Assembly: GCA_028291265.1 (NCBI GenBank) | Contig: JAQGIK010000082.1 | Coordinates: forward strand, 1 to 42,318 | Direction of reading: 5' to 3' | From: Caulobacter sp. | GTDB taxonomy: Bacteria; Pseudomonadota; Alphaproteobacteria; Caulobacterales; Caulobacteraceae | DNA: 42,318 bases | Part shown: one piece after another, positions 19,392 through 26,924 of the stretch | How the letters are laid out: each line of letters opens with the position of its first letter | Position numbering within the stretch: the first letter of the stretch is position 1 | The notes under the pieces: generated by a model | Databases searched by the model: none | What the model saw: only the letters and a program-made list of their open reading frames with translations | Told to the model about the DNA's origin: nothing | Made by a program: the position numbers and the translations under genes

Positions 19392-20039
19392 TCACGGAAA
19401 CGCCCACACGCTGGTCCGTTTGACCTCGAAGTCCTCCAGTTCGCGGGTGGTCGGCACCTGGTATTCGGCCAGGTGGATCAGGCCTTCGCGCGGGAAGTAG
19501 GTGCGCATCGGGTCGCCGATCAGCACGGTGCGGCCCTGCGCCCGGGCGGCGGTCAGCCAGGCCAGGACGCGGCCGGCCAGGGGCTGTTCGTAACAGATGT
19601 CGCCGGCCAGGATGACCTCGGCCTCGGGGGCTGGCGCGTCCAGCAGGTCGGCCTCGGTGAAGGCGACCTCGACGCCGTTGGCCGCCGCGTTGAGCGCAAC
19701 CGCCGGGCCGCAGAAGCTGTCGACGTCGCTGCCCAGCGCGCTCAGCGCTCCGGCCCGCATGGCGGCGATGGCCACCAGGCCCGAGCCGGCCGCGAAATCC
19801 AGCACCCGCTTGCCGGCCACCACTTCGGGGTGATCGAGGACGTAGCGGGCCACGGCCTGGCCGCCCGCCCAGGCGAAGGCCCAGAAGGGCGGCGGCAGGC
19901 CGATCTCGCTGAGCGCCTCCTCGGTCATCCGCCAGATCGGGGTGACTTCGTCGGCCAGGTGCAGCTGGATCTCCGGGCAATGCGGCGGCGTCTGCAGCCG
20001 GGTATTGCCGAGGATGAAGGCTGTGCGGTCGAGGATCAT
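19392..20039 (-). CDS. Class I SAM methyltransferase, ETFB-lysine-methyltransferase-like
   Basis: 215 residues. VLDFAAGSGLVAIAA (79-93) is SAM motif I. PPFWAFAWAGGQAVARYVLD just before it is characteristic of the METTL20/ETFB lysine methyltransferase and PrmA-related branch. GDICYEQPLAGRVLAWL fits motif IV. It probably methylates a protein lysine, perhaps the beta subunit of electron transfer flavoprotein; this is a family inference. It is divergent from the small gene at 20141 across 101 bp. Confidence 0.82.
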   Translation of the reverse strand: MILDRTAFILGNTRLQTPPHCPEIQLHLADEVTPIWRMTEEALSEIGLPPPFWAFAWAGGQAVARYVLDHPEVVAGKRVLDFAAGSGLVAIAAMRAGALSALGSDVDSFCGPAVALNAAANGVEVAFTEADLLDAPAPEAEVILAGDICYEQPLAGRVLAWLTAARAQGRTVLIGDPMRTYFPREGLIHLAEYQVPTTRELEDFEVKRTSVWAFP

Positions 20040-20140
20040 GGCGGGCAGATAGCAGGGGTAAGGGAATAGACCACAGTTTGTTCAGTCCCCCTGACCTCGA
20101 AATGGGGCTAGCGTCGGCGGGTAGTTGCAGGGAGACGGTG

Positions 20141-20536
20141 ATGGCGACGGACGAACAGCGGCCTGGATCGGCGGACGGGCAGGTCTTCTGGAGCATCACG
20201 GTCGAGGTGACCAATAACGCGGGCCAGGATCTGCTGCTTGATCCGGCGATGACCAACCCGCCGCTGAGCTGGCTGGGGTCGCCGCCTGAATGGGGCAGCA
20301 CGCTCCAGCAAGGACGCAGCATGAGCTTCGGCGCCGTGGTCGATACGCCGACGGCCGGGGTCGAGATGTACCTCGGCTTCGCCGCCGATGGCCGCCCGCC
20401 GGTCACGGTCAACGCCAGCGTCGGGCCGGACAGCCAGCCGTCATGCGTCGTCAATCCCGGCCAGGTGCAGGGGACGGCCACCCTGCTCAGCACCGATCCA
20501 ACCCACGCGCAGTACGCGGTCGAACTGAACCCCTAG
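20141..20536 (+). CDS. Hypothetical beta-rich small protein
   Basis: 131 residues starting MATDEQRPGSADGQVFWSIT, with GGGAG six bases upstream of ATG 20141. The sequence alternates hydrophobic and polar residues with many Gly, Pro, Thr and Val (for example VTVNASVGPD, VQGTATLLSTD), suggesting a beta sandwich. There is no signal peptide or membrane segment. The size and layout are loosely like aegerolysins, but I see no defining motif and do not assign it. The stop codon lies in the palindrome at 20534-20585. Confidence 0.65.
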   Translation: MATDEQRPGSADGQVFWSITVEVTNNAGQDLLLDPAMTNPPLSWLGSPPEWGSTLQQGRSMSFGAVVDTPTAGVEMYLGFAADGRPPVTVNASVGPDSQPSCVVNPGQVQGTATLLSTDPTHAQYAVELNP

Positions 20537-20585
20537 AGCATGTCAGGCCGAAGTGTGCGCGGTTCGGCCGCCCGGACATGCTCTA
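20534..20585. repeat. Inverted repeat TAGAGCATGTC...GACATGCTCTA
   Basis: Perfect 11-bp arms at 20534-20544 and 20575-20585 enclose a second inverted pair, GGCCGAA (20546-20552) and TTCGGCC (20563-20569). The TAG stop of the upstream gene is the first three bases of the element. It probably folds into a long hairpin in the transcript. Confidence 0.8.
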
Positions 20586-20596
20586 AATGTTTGATT

Positions 20597-20646
20597 CTAG
20601 ACCCTTTCAGGTTTTGATGCGTACATCAAAACCTGAAAGGGTCTAG
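20597..20646. terminator. Perfect 23-bp inverted repeat between convergent genes
   Basis: Arms 20597-20619 and 20624-20646 (CTAGACCCTTTCAGGTTTTG plus ATG and its reverse complement) are identical with a four-base loop, CGTA. The stem lies at the 3' ends of two convergent genes and includes the TAG stop of the minus-strand oxygenase. A bidirectional terminator role is likely, although there is no long U-tract; it may instead be a mobile palindrome. Confidence 0.7.
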
Positions 20647-21191
20647 GAGGCCAGGAACCAGGCGGCGACGCTGAAGCGTTCGCCGCTTTCCAGCATCATC
20701 ACCTCGTGGGTGGTTTCGGCGCGGAAGGCGACAGCGCCGCCGGCCGCGATCCGGGCGGTTTGGCGGACCGGGCCGTGGAAGACCAGTTCGCCGCCGGTCC
20801 AGTCCTGTGGCGGGCTCAGCAGCAGGCTGAGCGAGACGCGGCGGTGGCGGGTGTCGTCGAAGATCAGCGGCGTGTTGCCGTCCTGGTGAGCGACGAAATA
20901 GTCGCCGGGGCCGTAGCGCAGGACCTGCAGGGGCTCGAGTTCGCCCAGCGGCCGGTCGAACAGGGCCTCCAGCCTTGGCCGGGCCGCCAGCAGCCGCTCG
21001 CGCAGCAGGGCCTCGACGGCCGGCGGCGGGGTGAGCCGGGTCGAGCGGCGGGCCAGGTCGACGACCGGCCGCTCAGCGACGCCGGACACGGTCGAGGCCT
21101 CCACCATCGCATCGGCCAGCCCATGCCGAACGGCGGCGAGGTCGTCGGGGCCGAGGAGGCCCGGCAGCAGATGGAAGAGGGCGTCGGTCAT
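20643..21191 (-). CDS. 2-oxoglutarate/Fe(II) oxygenase, prolyl-hydroxylase-like
   Basis: 182 residues from MTDALFHLL. LQVLRYGPGDYFVAHQDGN contains the HxD iron ligands (His102, Asp104); the distal ligand is THEV (His162), and ERFSV (Arg172) is the 2-oxoglutarate binder. This is the double-stranded beta-helix of P4H-like dioxygenases. The substrate is unknown. The start at 21191 has a weak GAAGG; a start at 21215 has none, so the 5' end is uncertain. It is divergent from the PhyH-PhyH-TylF operon, with about 84 bp between them, and may be part of the same pathway. Confidence 0.82.
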   Translation of the reverse strand: MTDALFHLLPGLLGPDDLAAVRHGLADAMVEASTVSGVAERPVVDLARRSTRLTPPPAVEALLRERLLAARPRLEALFDRPLGELEPLQVLRYGPGDYFVAHQDGNTPLIFDDTRHRRVSLSLLLSPPQDWTGGELVFHGPVRQTARIAAGGAVAFRAETTHEVMMLESGERFSVAAWFLAS

Positions 21192-21274
21192 GCCTTCGCG
21201 GCATAGCCGCTTCATGGCAAATTAACCATGCCGGCCGAGAGCATGGCGCCACCCATGGAGACGGAACCCCGGCG

Positions 21275-22198
21275 ATGACCCTGGCCAAGCCAGCTCCGGC
21301 CGAGACGACCGCGGTCGACGATTTCGCCCGGGCCGGCGTCCACCTTTTCGGCGAGGTGCTGGACGCGGACGCCTGCACGGCCCTGCTGGCCGACCTGAAG
21401 GCCGGGCGCGACTGGGGCGAGGGATTGTTCCTCAGCGAGGCCGAGTTCGACGCCGATCCGCAATACCGGGGCGTGAACCCCAGGCCCGGGCGCAACCTGC
21501 TGGAAGGCTATGAGGCGCGGCTGAAGCTGGTCGAGGCCAACCCGGCCATCGTCGCCGGCCTGACCGCCCTGCTCGGCGAGGGCTATGTCCTGATGGATCG
21601 CAAGGTGGTCTGCGGCGTGCCGGCCAGCGTCATTCCGGACTGGCTGAAGCGGCGGATCGCCGGCAATCCGGTCAACAATCTCGGGGCCTTCGTCAAGCCG
21701 CGGTACCGGGACGTCACCTATTTCTACGGCATCGACTTCCACCAGGACCTGATCGACTTCAAGGGCCGCGAGGCCGACTTCCTGACCCTCTACATCTACC
21801 TGGCGCCGGTCGCGAAGGCCGACGCGCCGCTGTTCCTGCTCGAGGGCAGCCATCGGCTGGGGGCCTCGGTGTTTCCGCACGACCTGGTCCAGCAGGGCGA
21901 GACCTGGCGCTACCGGAGCGGCGGGCGCGAGGCGTTGACCACCCAGCGGGTGCTGACCGGCGGGACCGGCAATGCCGCCATGTGGCACGCCTGCACCCTG
22001 CACGGCACCCAGCCGGACGAGGCCGACCATGAGCGCATCTCCCTGCGCTACCTGCTGGCGCGCGGACCGGCGGCGGCGGCGGGGATCGACCGGGTCAACG
22101 CCGCCATCGAGGGGCCGCTGGCGCTCGACGAAATCCGCGTCGATCTGGACGCCGCCGGCGCGGCGCGGATCAAGGCCAACAGCGTCAACCAGGCCTGA
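21275..22198 (+). CDS. Phytanoyl-CoA dioxygenase family protein (first)
   Basis: 307 residues. DFHQDLIDF supplies His156 and Asp158; CTLHGTQ (His243) the third iron ligand; and ERISLRYL (Arg254 or Arg258) the 2-oxoglutarate contact. LLEGSHRLG is typical of PhyH enzymes. These non-haem Fe(II)/2OG enzymes hydroxylate or otherwise oxidise small molecules, not only phytanoyl-CoA. Its TGA overlaps the ATG of the next gene (TGATG), so it opens a three-gene operon with a second PhyH enzyme and a TylF-type methyltransferase. Confidence 0.87.
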   Translation: MTLAKPAPAETTAVDDFARAGVHLFGEVLDADACTALLADLKAGRDWGEGLFLSEAEFDADPQYRGVNPRPGRNLLEGYEARLKLVEANPAIVAGLTALLGEGYVLMDRKVVCGVPASVIPDWLKRRIAGNPVNNLGAFVKPRYRDVTYFYGIDFHQDLIDFKGREADFLTLYIYLAPVAKADAPLFLLEGSHRLGASVFPHDLVQQGETWRYRSGGREALTTQRVLTGGTGNAAMWHACTLHGTQPDEADHERISLRYLLARGPAAAAGIDRVNAAIEGPLALDEIRVDLDAAGAARIKANSVNQA

Positions 22199-22980
22199 TG
22201 GAGCCCCTGACCGTCCATCGCGGCCTGATGCCGGCGGCCCTGATCGCCGAGGCCGTCGACACCCTGCGCGAGATGCTCTGCCCCGAAGGCCCGGGCGAGG
22301 CCGGCCTTGACGCCCTGGTCGACCGGGTGCGAGCCGAGGACCGGGCGCGGCTGGGGGCGGTCTATGACGCCTTCCGCGAGACCCTGATCTTCCACAGGCT
22401 GATCGCCGCCCCGCCGCTGGTCGAGGCGGCCAGGACGATGGTCGGCGGGACCCGCATCCATGCGCCGTTCCAGCATGCGGTCTTCCGCATGGACCTGGCC
22501 GGCGAGGCCTGGCGCGGGTTCCAGTGGCACCAGGACGCGCCCTACAACGTGCTGTCCGACGCCTACGTGACCGCCTGGCTGCCGCTGACCGACAGCGGCG
22601 TGGCCAACGGCTCCATCCAGGCGGCGCCGAGCCTGTCGGACCGGCTGTGGCCGGTCGACATCCGCTACAAGCGCGATGGCGACGGCCGGCGGCTTGGCAC
22701 CCGCGACGCCTTCATCGCCGAGGCCCTGCAGCCGTCCTTCGAGGCGGCGGCGAAGACGCTGGAGCTTGCGGCCGGCGACGTGGCGCTGTTCCACAACCGG
22801 CTGGTCCACCGCTCGGGCTACAATCCCGGCCCCCGCCACCGCTATTCCGTCCAGGTCCGCTTCGGCGACCTGCTGGCTCCCGAGATGCTGGTCCGGGGCT
22901 GGCGCAACCGGCGCGTCGACGGCTTCGAAACCTTCAAGACCCTGCACCCCGACCTGATCGCTTCCGAGGAAACGCCATGA
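22198..22980 (+). CDS. Phytanoyl-CoA dioxygenase family protein (second)
   Basis: 260 residues. FQWHQDAPYN gives His111 and Asp113, NRLVHRSGYNPGPRHRYSVQ gives His204 and Arg215, completing a PhyH-type Fe(II)/2OG site. TAWLPLTDSGVANGSIQAAPS is the family pattern for the central strand. It is divergent in sequence from the preceding PhyH gene rather than a recent duplicate. It is coupled at both ends: TGATG with the gene before it and ATGA with the TylF gene after. Substrate unknown; a hydroxylated sugar, lipid or amino acid that is later methylated is a reasonable inference. Confidence 0.87.
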   Translation: MEPLTVHRGLMPAALIAEAVDTLREMLCPEGPGEAGLDALVDRVRAEDRARLGAVYDAFRETLIFHRLIAAPPLVEAARTMVGGTRIHAPFQHAVFRMDLAGEAWRGFQWHQDAPYNVLSDAYVTAWLPLTDSGVANGSIQAAPSLSDRLWPVDIRYKRDGDGRRLGTRDAFIAEALQPSFEAAAKTLELAAGDVALFHNRLVHRSGYNPGPRHRYSVQVRFGDLLAPEMLVRGWRNRRVDGFETFKTLHPDLIASEETP

Positions 22981-23708
22981 CCCCCGCCGCCAAGATCCCG
23001 GCAGACGAGACCCTGCGGTCCCTGCTCAAGGGCCACCTCGACGATCACGACCTGATCGCCAACCTGGGCAGCTTCGCCCGGCGCATGCACTTCATGAAGG
23101 CCTTCGCCCATTATGAGGTGTTCAAGCTGATCCAGGACCTGCCCGGCGATATCGTCGAATGCGGGGTCTACAAAGGCAGCTCGCTACTCAGCTTCGCGCG
23201 CTTCCTGGAAACCTTCTGTCCGGGCGACCGGACGCGCAAGGTGCTGGGCTTCGACCATTTCCGGGGGCTGGCCGACCGCACCGACAAGGACGGCCTCGAC
23301 GACCGGGTGGGCAACACCGCCGAGGGCTGGAACCCGGGCGCCTTCCGCGACACCCTGTTCGCCCTGGTCGACGCCTTCAACGCCGACGCCTTCGTCACCG
23401 TGCGGCCGCGTATCGAGCTGGTCGACGGCGACGTCTGCCAGACGGCGGGCGGGTATGTGGCCGAGAACCCGGGGGTGCGCATCTCGCTGCTGCACCTGGA
23501 CATGGACCTCTACGCGCCGACCCTGGCGGCGCTGAAGGCCTTCTGGCCGCGCATCCTGACCGGCGGGGTGGTGCTGTTCGACGAGTTCGCCATCCGCGAA
23601 TGGCCGGGCGAGACGGAAGCGGTTGAAGAGTTCTTCGACGGCAAGCCGCCGCGTATCGTCAAGTTCCCCTGGGCCTCGGCTCCGGGCGGCTATTTCGTGA
23701 AAACCTAG
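22977..23708 (+). CDS. TylF/MycF-type SAM-dependent O-methyltransferase
   Basis: 243 residues. VECGVYKGSSLLSFARFLE (60-78) is SAM motif I as in macrocin O-methyltransferase TylF. LLHLDMDLYAPTLAAL and GGVVLFDEFA contain the acidic metal-binding residues of this Mg-dependent class. It ends KFPWASAPGGYFVKT. TylF relatives methylate hydroxyls on sugars of secondary metabolites or surface polysaccharides. It is the last gene of the PhyH-PhyH-TylF operon, with an ATGA overlap. Its stop shares the palindrome CTAG with the stop of the opposing membrane gene. A 164-bp copy of its 3' end is at 24188. Confidence 0.87.
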   Translation: MTPAAKIPADETLRSLLKGHLDDHDLIANLGSFARRMHFMKAFAHYEVFKLIQDLPGDIVECGVYKGSSLLSFARFLETFCPGDRTRKVLGFDHFRGLADRTDKDGLDDRVGNTAEGWNPGAFRDTLFALVDAFNADAFVTVRPRIELVDGDVCQTAGGYVAENPGVRISLLHLDMDLYAPTLAALKAFWPRILTGGVVLFDEFAIREWPGETEAVEEFFDGKPPRIVKFPWASAPGGYFVKT

Positions 23709-24127
23709 GCCCTGGCTGGACGCTTGCCGGCCCGCGCCGTCGCCACCGTGGCCGCCAGCAGGCCTAACGCGAGGGGCATCAGGCCTTGGGCAAGCTCAGG
23801 TCCCCACACCTTCAGGAAGTTGGTTTCGGTCCCGCAGTAGAGGCCCCGGTTGTTGACCGCGAGCAGGGTGACCAGCAGGCCAAGGCCGGTCGCCAGCGTC
23901 GCCATGATGTTCAAGCGGCGGCTGGCCTGGCCCGAGCGATTGGGCAGCAGGGTGGCCAGGCCGAGCACGGCCAGCAACAGAAGGACCGCCACCTTGGTGG
24001 TCCAGTCGGTAGCGTAGAGGAACAGGAGCGGCATGTACTGGACGACCTCGCTGTAGACGGCGAAGCCGACGATGGCGGCGAAGGCGGCCAGCGTCGCGGC
24101 CCCGAGCGCCAGAGGAAGAGGTTTCAT
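23705..24127 (-). CDS. Four-TM membrane protein, paralogue A
   Basis: 140 residues starting MKPLPLALGAATLAAFAAIV, with about four membrane helices. The C-terminus reads LMPLALGLLAATVATARAGK. I recognise no family. It is paralogous to the protein at 24772-25197: both begin MKPLPLALGAATL and end RAGKRPA with two more residues, and both keep the same helix order. Its stop overlaps the TylF stop in CTAG (23705-23708). The predicted promoter at 24155-24182 is duplicated too. Confidence 0.75.
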   Translation of the reverse strand: MKPLPLALGAATLAAFAAIVGFAVYSEVVQYMPLLFLYATDWTTKVAVLLLLAVLGLATLLPNRSGQASRRLNIMATLATGLGLLVTLLAVNNRGLYCGTETNFLKVWGPELAQGLMPLALGLLAATVATARAGKRPARA

Positions 24128-24154
24128 GTCAGAGCGCCCGCGGTCCGTGCGTTG

Positions 24155-24182
24155 ACCATAGCGACCAGGCCGCGCCTGACAA
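24155..24182 (-). promoter_or_regulatory. Predicted sigma70-like promoter of paralogue A
   Basis: On the minus strand, TTGTCA (24182-24177) and TATGGT (24160-24155) are separated by 16 bases, 28 bases upstream of the ATG. Both boxes and the spacing are conserved at paralogue A' (25228-25255) although the spacer differs, which supports function. Confidence 0.55.
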
Positions 24183-24187
24183 TCACC

Positions 24188-24351
24188 GGCCGCGCATCCT
24201 GACCGGCGGGGTGGCGCCGTTCGACGAGTTCGCCATCCGCGAAGGGCCGGGCGAGACCGAAGCGGTCGAGGCGTTCTTCGAGGGCAAACCGCCGCGTATC
24301 GTCAAGTTCCCCTGGGCCTCGGCTCCCGACGGCTATTTCGTCAAGGCCTGA
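24188..24351 (+). pseudogene. 3' remnant of a second TylF-type methyltransferase gene
   Basis: These 164 bp align without gaps to 23545-23708, the 3' end of the intact TylF gene, with about 16 mismatches. Translation gives RILTGGVAPFDEFAIREGPG and so on to YFVKA and a TGA stop. The first shared bases are GGCCGCGCATCC. There is no start, ribosome binding site or SAM-binding region, so no product is expected. About half the coding differences are synonymous, suggesting that the copy spent time under selection before most of it was lost. Confidence 0.88.
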
Positions 24352-24386
24352 GGCGGGCTATCAAGGCCGCCTTTCGGGGGAGTTTC

Positions 24387-24767
24387 ATGACCAACACGCT
24401 TCGTCTGGCCGCGCTGGCCACCACCGCCGTCGTCCTGCTGGGCGGCTGCGCCACCATGACCCGTGGGACCACGGTGATGTGGACGGTCGAGTCCAACCCG
24501 GCCGGCGCCACCGTCGAGACCTCGACGGGCTGGAGCTGCACCACGCCCTGCAGCCGCAAGCTGCCGCGCAACGGCGAGTTCTGGGTCAAGGTCAGCAAGC
24601 CGGGCTACAAGACGGCCAACGTCCACGTCGACAAGCGCTTCTACAAGGGCGGGGCGATCACCTTCGCCGGCGGTCCGCTGAGCGCCGGCATCGACTTCAA
24701 CAACGGCGCGGCCTTCGACCTGGCGCCGAACCCGCTGATCGTCACCCTGGAGCCGGAGGCGCCGTAG
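24387..24767 (+). CDS. PEGA-domain lipoprotein
   Basis: 126 residues. A lipoprotein signal ends LLGGC, with lipidated Cys21. SNPAGATVETSTGWSCTTPC and KVSKPGYKT form a PEGA domain, a beta-rich module common in envelope proteins. The rest contains a Gly-rich segment (GGAITFAGGPLSAGIDF). It is probably anchored in the outer membrane on the periplasmic side. GGGGGAG precedes the ATG. It lies inside the duplicated block, between the TylF remnant and paralogue A', with no counterpart at the first copy, so it was inserted there or lost from the first. Confidence 0.82.
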   Translation: MTNTLRLAALATTAVVLLGGCATMTRGTTVMWTVESNPAGATVETSTGWSCTTPCSRKLPRNGEFWVKVSKPGYKTANVHVDKRFYKGGAITFAGGPLSAGIDFNNGAAFDLAPNPLIVTLEPEAP

Positions 24768-24771
24768 GGCT

Positions 24772-25197
24772 TCAGGTCGTCGCGGGTCGTTTGCCGGCCC
24801 GCGCCGCCGCCAGGAAGCCTGCCAGCAGGCCCAGCGCCAGGGGCAGCAGTCCCTCGGCCAGGCTGGGAGCGGTAATTCTCAGGTCGGGCATCCCGCTCAT
24901 CTGCACGGCCCTGTAGATGAAGGAGGCGTTGAGCAGGGTGATCAGGAGGCCAAGGCCCAGCGCCAGTCCCATGATGATCGTCAGCAGGCCGCCGCCCTGG
25001 CCGCGGCCCCTGGGCAGGAAGGCCGCCAGGCCGACCATGACCAGCAGCAGCATGTCCGCCAGCTTGGTGATGAACTCGGCGTCGAGGAACAGGTAGAGCA
25101 GGGACTGGACGGGCATCCCGGCGTAGAGGGAAAGGCCGATGCAGGCGGCGAAGGCCACCAGGGTCGCGGCCCCGAGCGCCAGAGGAAGAGGTTTCAT
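24772..25197 (-). CDS. Four-TM membrane protein, paralogue A'
   Basis: 141 residues, about four membrane helices, paralogous to the protein at 23705-24127 (same N-terminal MKPLPLALGAATL and C-terminal ARAGKRPA). The middle has diverged strongly (SLLYLFLDAEFITKLADMLL against the first copy's PLLFLYATDWTTKVAVLLL). The conservation of the ends against a free middle is unusual and may reflect gene conversion. No family is recognised. Confidence 0.75.
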   Translation of the reverse strand: MKPLPLALGAATLVAFAACIGLSLYAGMPVQSLLYLFLDAEFITKLADMLLLVMVGLAAFLPRGRGQGGGLLTIIMGLALGLGLLITLLNASFIYRAVQMSGMPDLRITAPSLAEGLLPLALGLLAGFLAAARAGKRPATT

Positions 25198-25227
25198 TTT
25201 CGGTGCGCCCCCGCAGTTTGTGCGTTG

Positions 25228-25255
25228 ACCATAGCGACTGGTCAGCGCCTGACAA
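25228..25255 (-). promoter_or_regulatory. Predicted sigma70-like promoter of paralogue A'
   Basis: TTGTCA (25255-25250) and TATGGT (25233-25228) on the minus strand, 16 bases apart, match the promoter of paralogue A. The flanking 19 bases GTGCGTTGACCATAGCGAC are identical at 24147 and 25220. Confidence 0.55.
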
Positions 25256-25307
25256 TCCGCCGGCCCGTGATCTGGTCGCCGCCGAGCCCCGTAGGAAGGA
25301 GTCCCCG

Positions 25308-25703
25308 ATGGTTCAATTCTGGAAATCTCCCGTGCAACGCGCCTTCATCGCCTCCTCTTTCATGCTGTTCATTGGCGTCGGCGTGCTGTTGTTCGCCGTC
25401 CCGACCAGCGCCTCGGCGGCCAGCTTCAGCTGCGGCCGGGCGGCGACGGCGACCGAGCGGACGATCTGCGCCAACCTCGGCCTCAACGACCGCGACGTGC
25501 AGATGGCGCAGCTCTACGGCATCGTCCGGCGGCTGGTGCCGATGGGCACGCGCGGCGCGATCATGGACCGCCAGGCGGTGTGGCTGCGCGAGCGCAACCG
25601 CTGTGGCGCGGACCGGAACTGCATCGGCCGGGCCTACGACCGGCGGATCGGCGAGTTGAACCGGGTGCTGGAAGAGCGGGTCTACACCCGGGGGCCGTTC
25701 TAG
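25308..25703 (+). CDS. LprI-like secreted protein (lysozyme-inhibitor LprI / DUF1311-type)
   Basis: 131 residues with an N-terminal signal or anchor helix (about 12-36, ending SASAA). The mature part has CGRAATATERTICANLGL, then RQAVWLRERNRCGADRNC and AYDRRIGELNRVLEE, the spaced cysteines and Q-x2-WL-x2-R-x-x-C pattern of LprI-like domains. It should be periplasmic. AGGAAGGA lies about eight bases before ATG 25308. Its end overlaps ubiA by four bases on the opposite strand. Lysozyme inhibition is known only for the mycobacterial relative. Confidence 0.75.
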   Translation: MVQFWKSPVQRAFIASSFMLFIGVGVLLFAVPTSASAASFSCGRAATATERTICANLGLNDRDVQMAQLYGIVRRLVPMGTRGAIMDRQAVWLRERNRCGADRNCIGRAYDRRIGELNRVLEERVYTRGPF

Positions 25704-26695
25704 AAGCCGGCCGGTTTCCAAAGGCCGGCGACCAGGGCGACGACGAGGACGGCGCCGGCCCAGACGTTCGACTTGAAGAGGGCCAGCGCCCCCTGCGGAT
25801 CGTCGAGCCGCAGGGCCGCCGCCTGCCGCGACAGCATCAGGCCGAACACCGCCAGGGCCGGAAGCATCAGCGGGCCGAGGCCGCCCAGCCAGCCTGCCGC
25901 CAGCACCAGGCCGAAGCAGAGAACGTAGAAGGTCATGACGCCGCGCGTTGTGTGCGCCCCCAGGCGCCGGGCCGAGGATTTGACGCCGGCCAGGGCGTCG
26001 TCCTCAAGGTCCTGCACGGCGTAGATGGTGTCGTAGCCAAGGGTCCAGAAGATCAGGCCGGCGTAGAGGGTGACGGCCGGCCAGGGGTCGAGCGGGCGGC
26101 CGGGCGGCTCGGGGGTCAGGCCGACGAGGCTGAGCAGGGTCGGGCCGCCGAGGGCGGCGGCGAAGCCGAGCGGGGCGCCCCAGTTGAAGGTCAGGCCCAG
26201 CCAGGCCTGGGGCCACCAGGTGATCCGCTTCATGAACGGGTAGGCGGCGACCAGGGCCAGCGAAGCAACGCCCAGGCCGACGGCCCAGAGGTTCATGGTC
26301 AAGAGGATGAGCAGGCTGACCAGGCAGCAGCCGACCAGGAAGGCCCAGGCCTGTTTCACCGTGATCTGGCCGGCCGGGATCGGGCGCAGGGCCGTGCGGG
26401 CGACCTGGGCGTCGAAGTCGCGATCGACGATGTCGTTGAAGGCGCAGCCGGCGGCCCGCATCAGGGCGGCGCCGACCAGGAACTGGACCAGCAGGACGGC
26501 GTCCGGCCAGCGCAGCTGCATCGAGCCGGCCAGGGCGATGCCCATCCAGCCCGGCAGCATCAACAGCCAGATGCCGGCCGGCCGGTCGAAGCGGCCGAGC
26601 TTCAGCCACGGCCTAAGGCTAAGCGGCGCATGGCGGTCGACCCAGTTGGTCGGGGCGGCGTCTGGCAGGACGTGAGTCATGGCCTCAGGGTTCAT
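25700..26695 (-). CDS. ubiA: 4-hydroxybenzoate polyprenyltransferase
   Basis: 331 residues from MNPEAMTHVL. NDIVDRDFD (87-95) is the first Asp-rich, Mg-diphosphate-binding motif, followed by RTALRPIPAG, and DTIYAVQDLEDD is the second. Seven to nine membrane helices are expected. The enzyme attaches the polyprenyl tail to 4-hydroxybenzoate in ubiquinone synthesis, one step before the reaction of UbiD, encoded at 15233. Start sites at 26695 or 26680 are both possible. The upstream 196-bp gap to the TetR gene contains loosely repeated GGTCAGGG words but no gene. Confidence 0.93.
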   Translation of the reverse strand: MNPEAMTHVLPDAAPTNWVDRHAPLSLRPWLKLGRFDRPAGIWLLMLPGWMGIALAGSMQLRWPDAVLLVQFLVGAALMRAAGCAFNDIVDRDFDAQVARTALRPIPAGQITVKQAWAFLVGCCLVSLLILLTMNLWAVGLGVASLALVAAYPFMKRITWWPQAWLGLTFNWGAPLGFAAALGGPTLLSLVGLTPEPPGRPLDPWPAVTLYAGLIFWTLGYDTIYAVQDLEDDALAGVKSSARRLGAHTTRGVMTFYVLCFGLVLAAGWLGGLGPLMLPALAVFGLMLSRQAAALRLDDPQGALALFKSNVWAGAVLVVALVAGLWKPAGF

Positions 26696-26924
26696 TTTTC
26701 CAGGGAAACAGGCAATCGGCAGCGGCAAATTTCGAAGAAGGCCTTGTCATTCAAAGGGTTGTCTGACCGGCGAGGCCGGGGCGGGATAGGGTTCCGATCA
26801 GGGCGCCGTCAGGCCGGGGTCAGGGTGCGGTGTGGACGAGGTCAGGGCGAGGTCGGGACCGGATCAGGGGGCGTACGGGCGCGCCAGGGTCCAGCCGCCC
26901 CGAGGCTTATCGAAGCGGCGACTA

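Noticed and set aside
24188..24351. Short gene for a TylF-like peptide
   Set aside because: No start codon with a ribosome binding site and no SAM-binding region; it is better explained as a duplicated 3' fragment.
26797..26890. Loose direct repeats of GGTCAGGG upstream of ubiA
   Set aside because: The words are unevenly spaced and degenerate; they do not form a convincing operator array or minisatellite.
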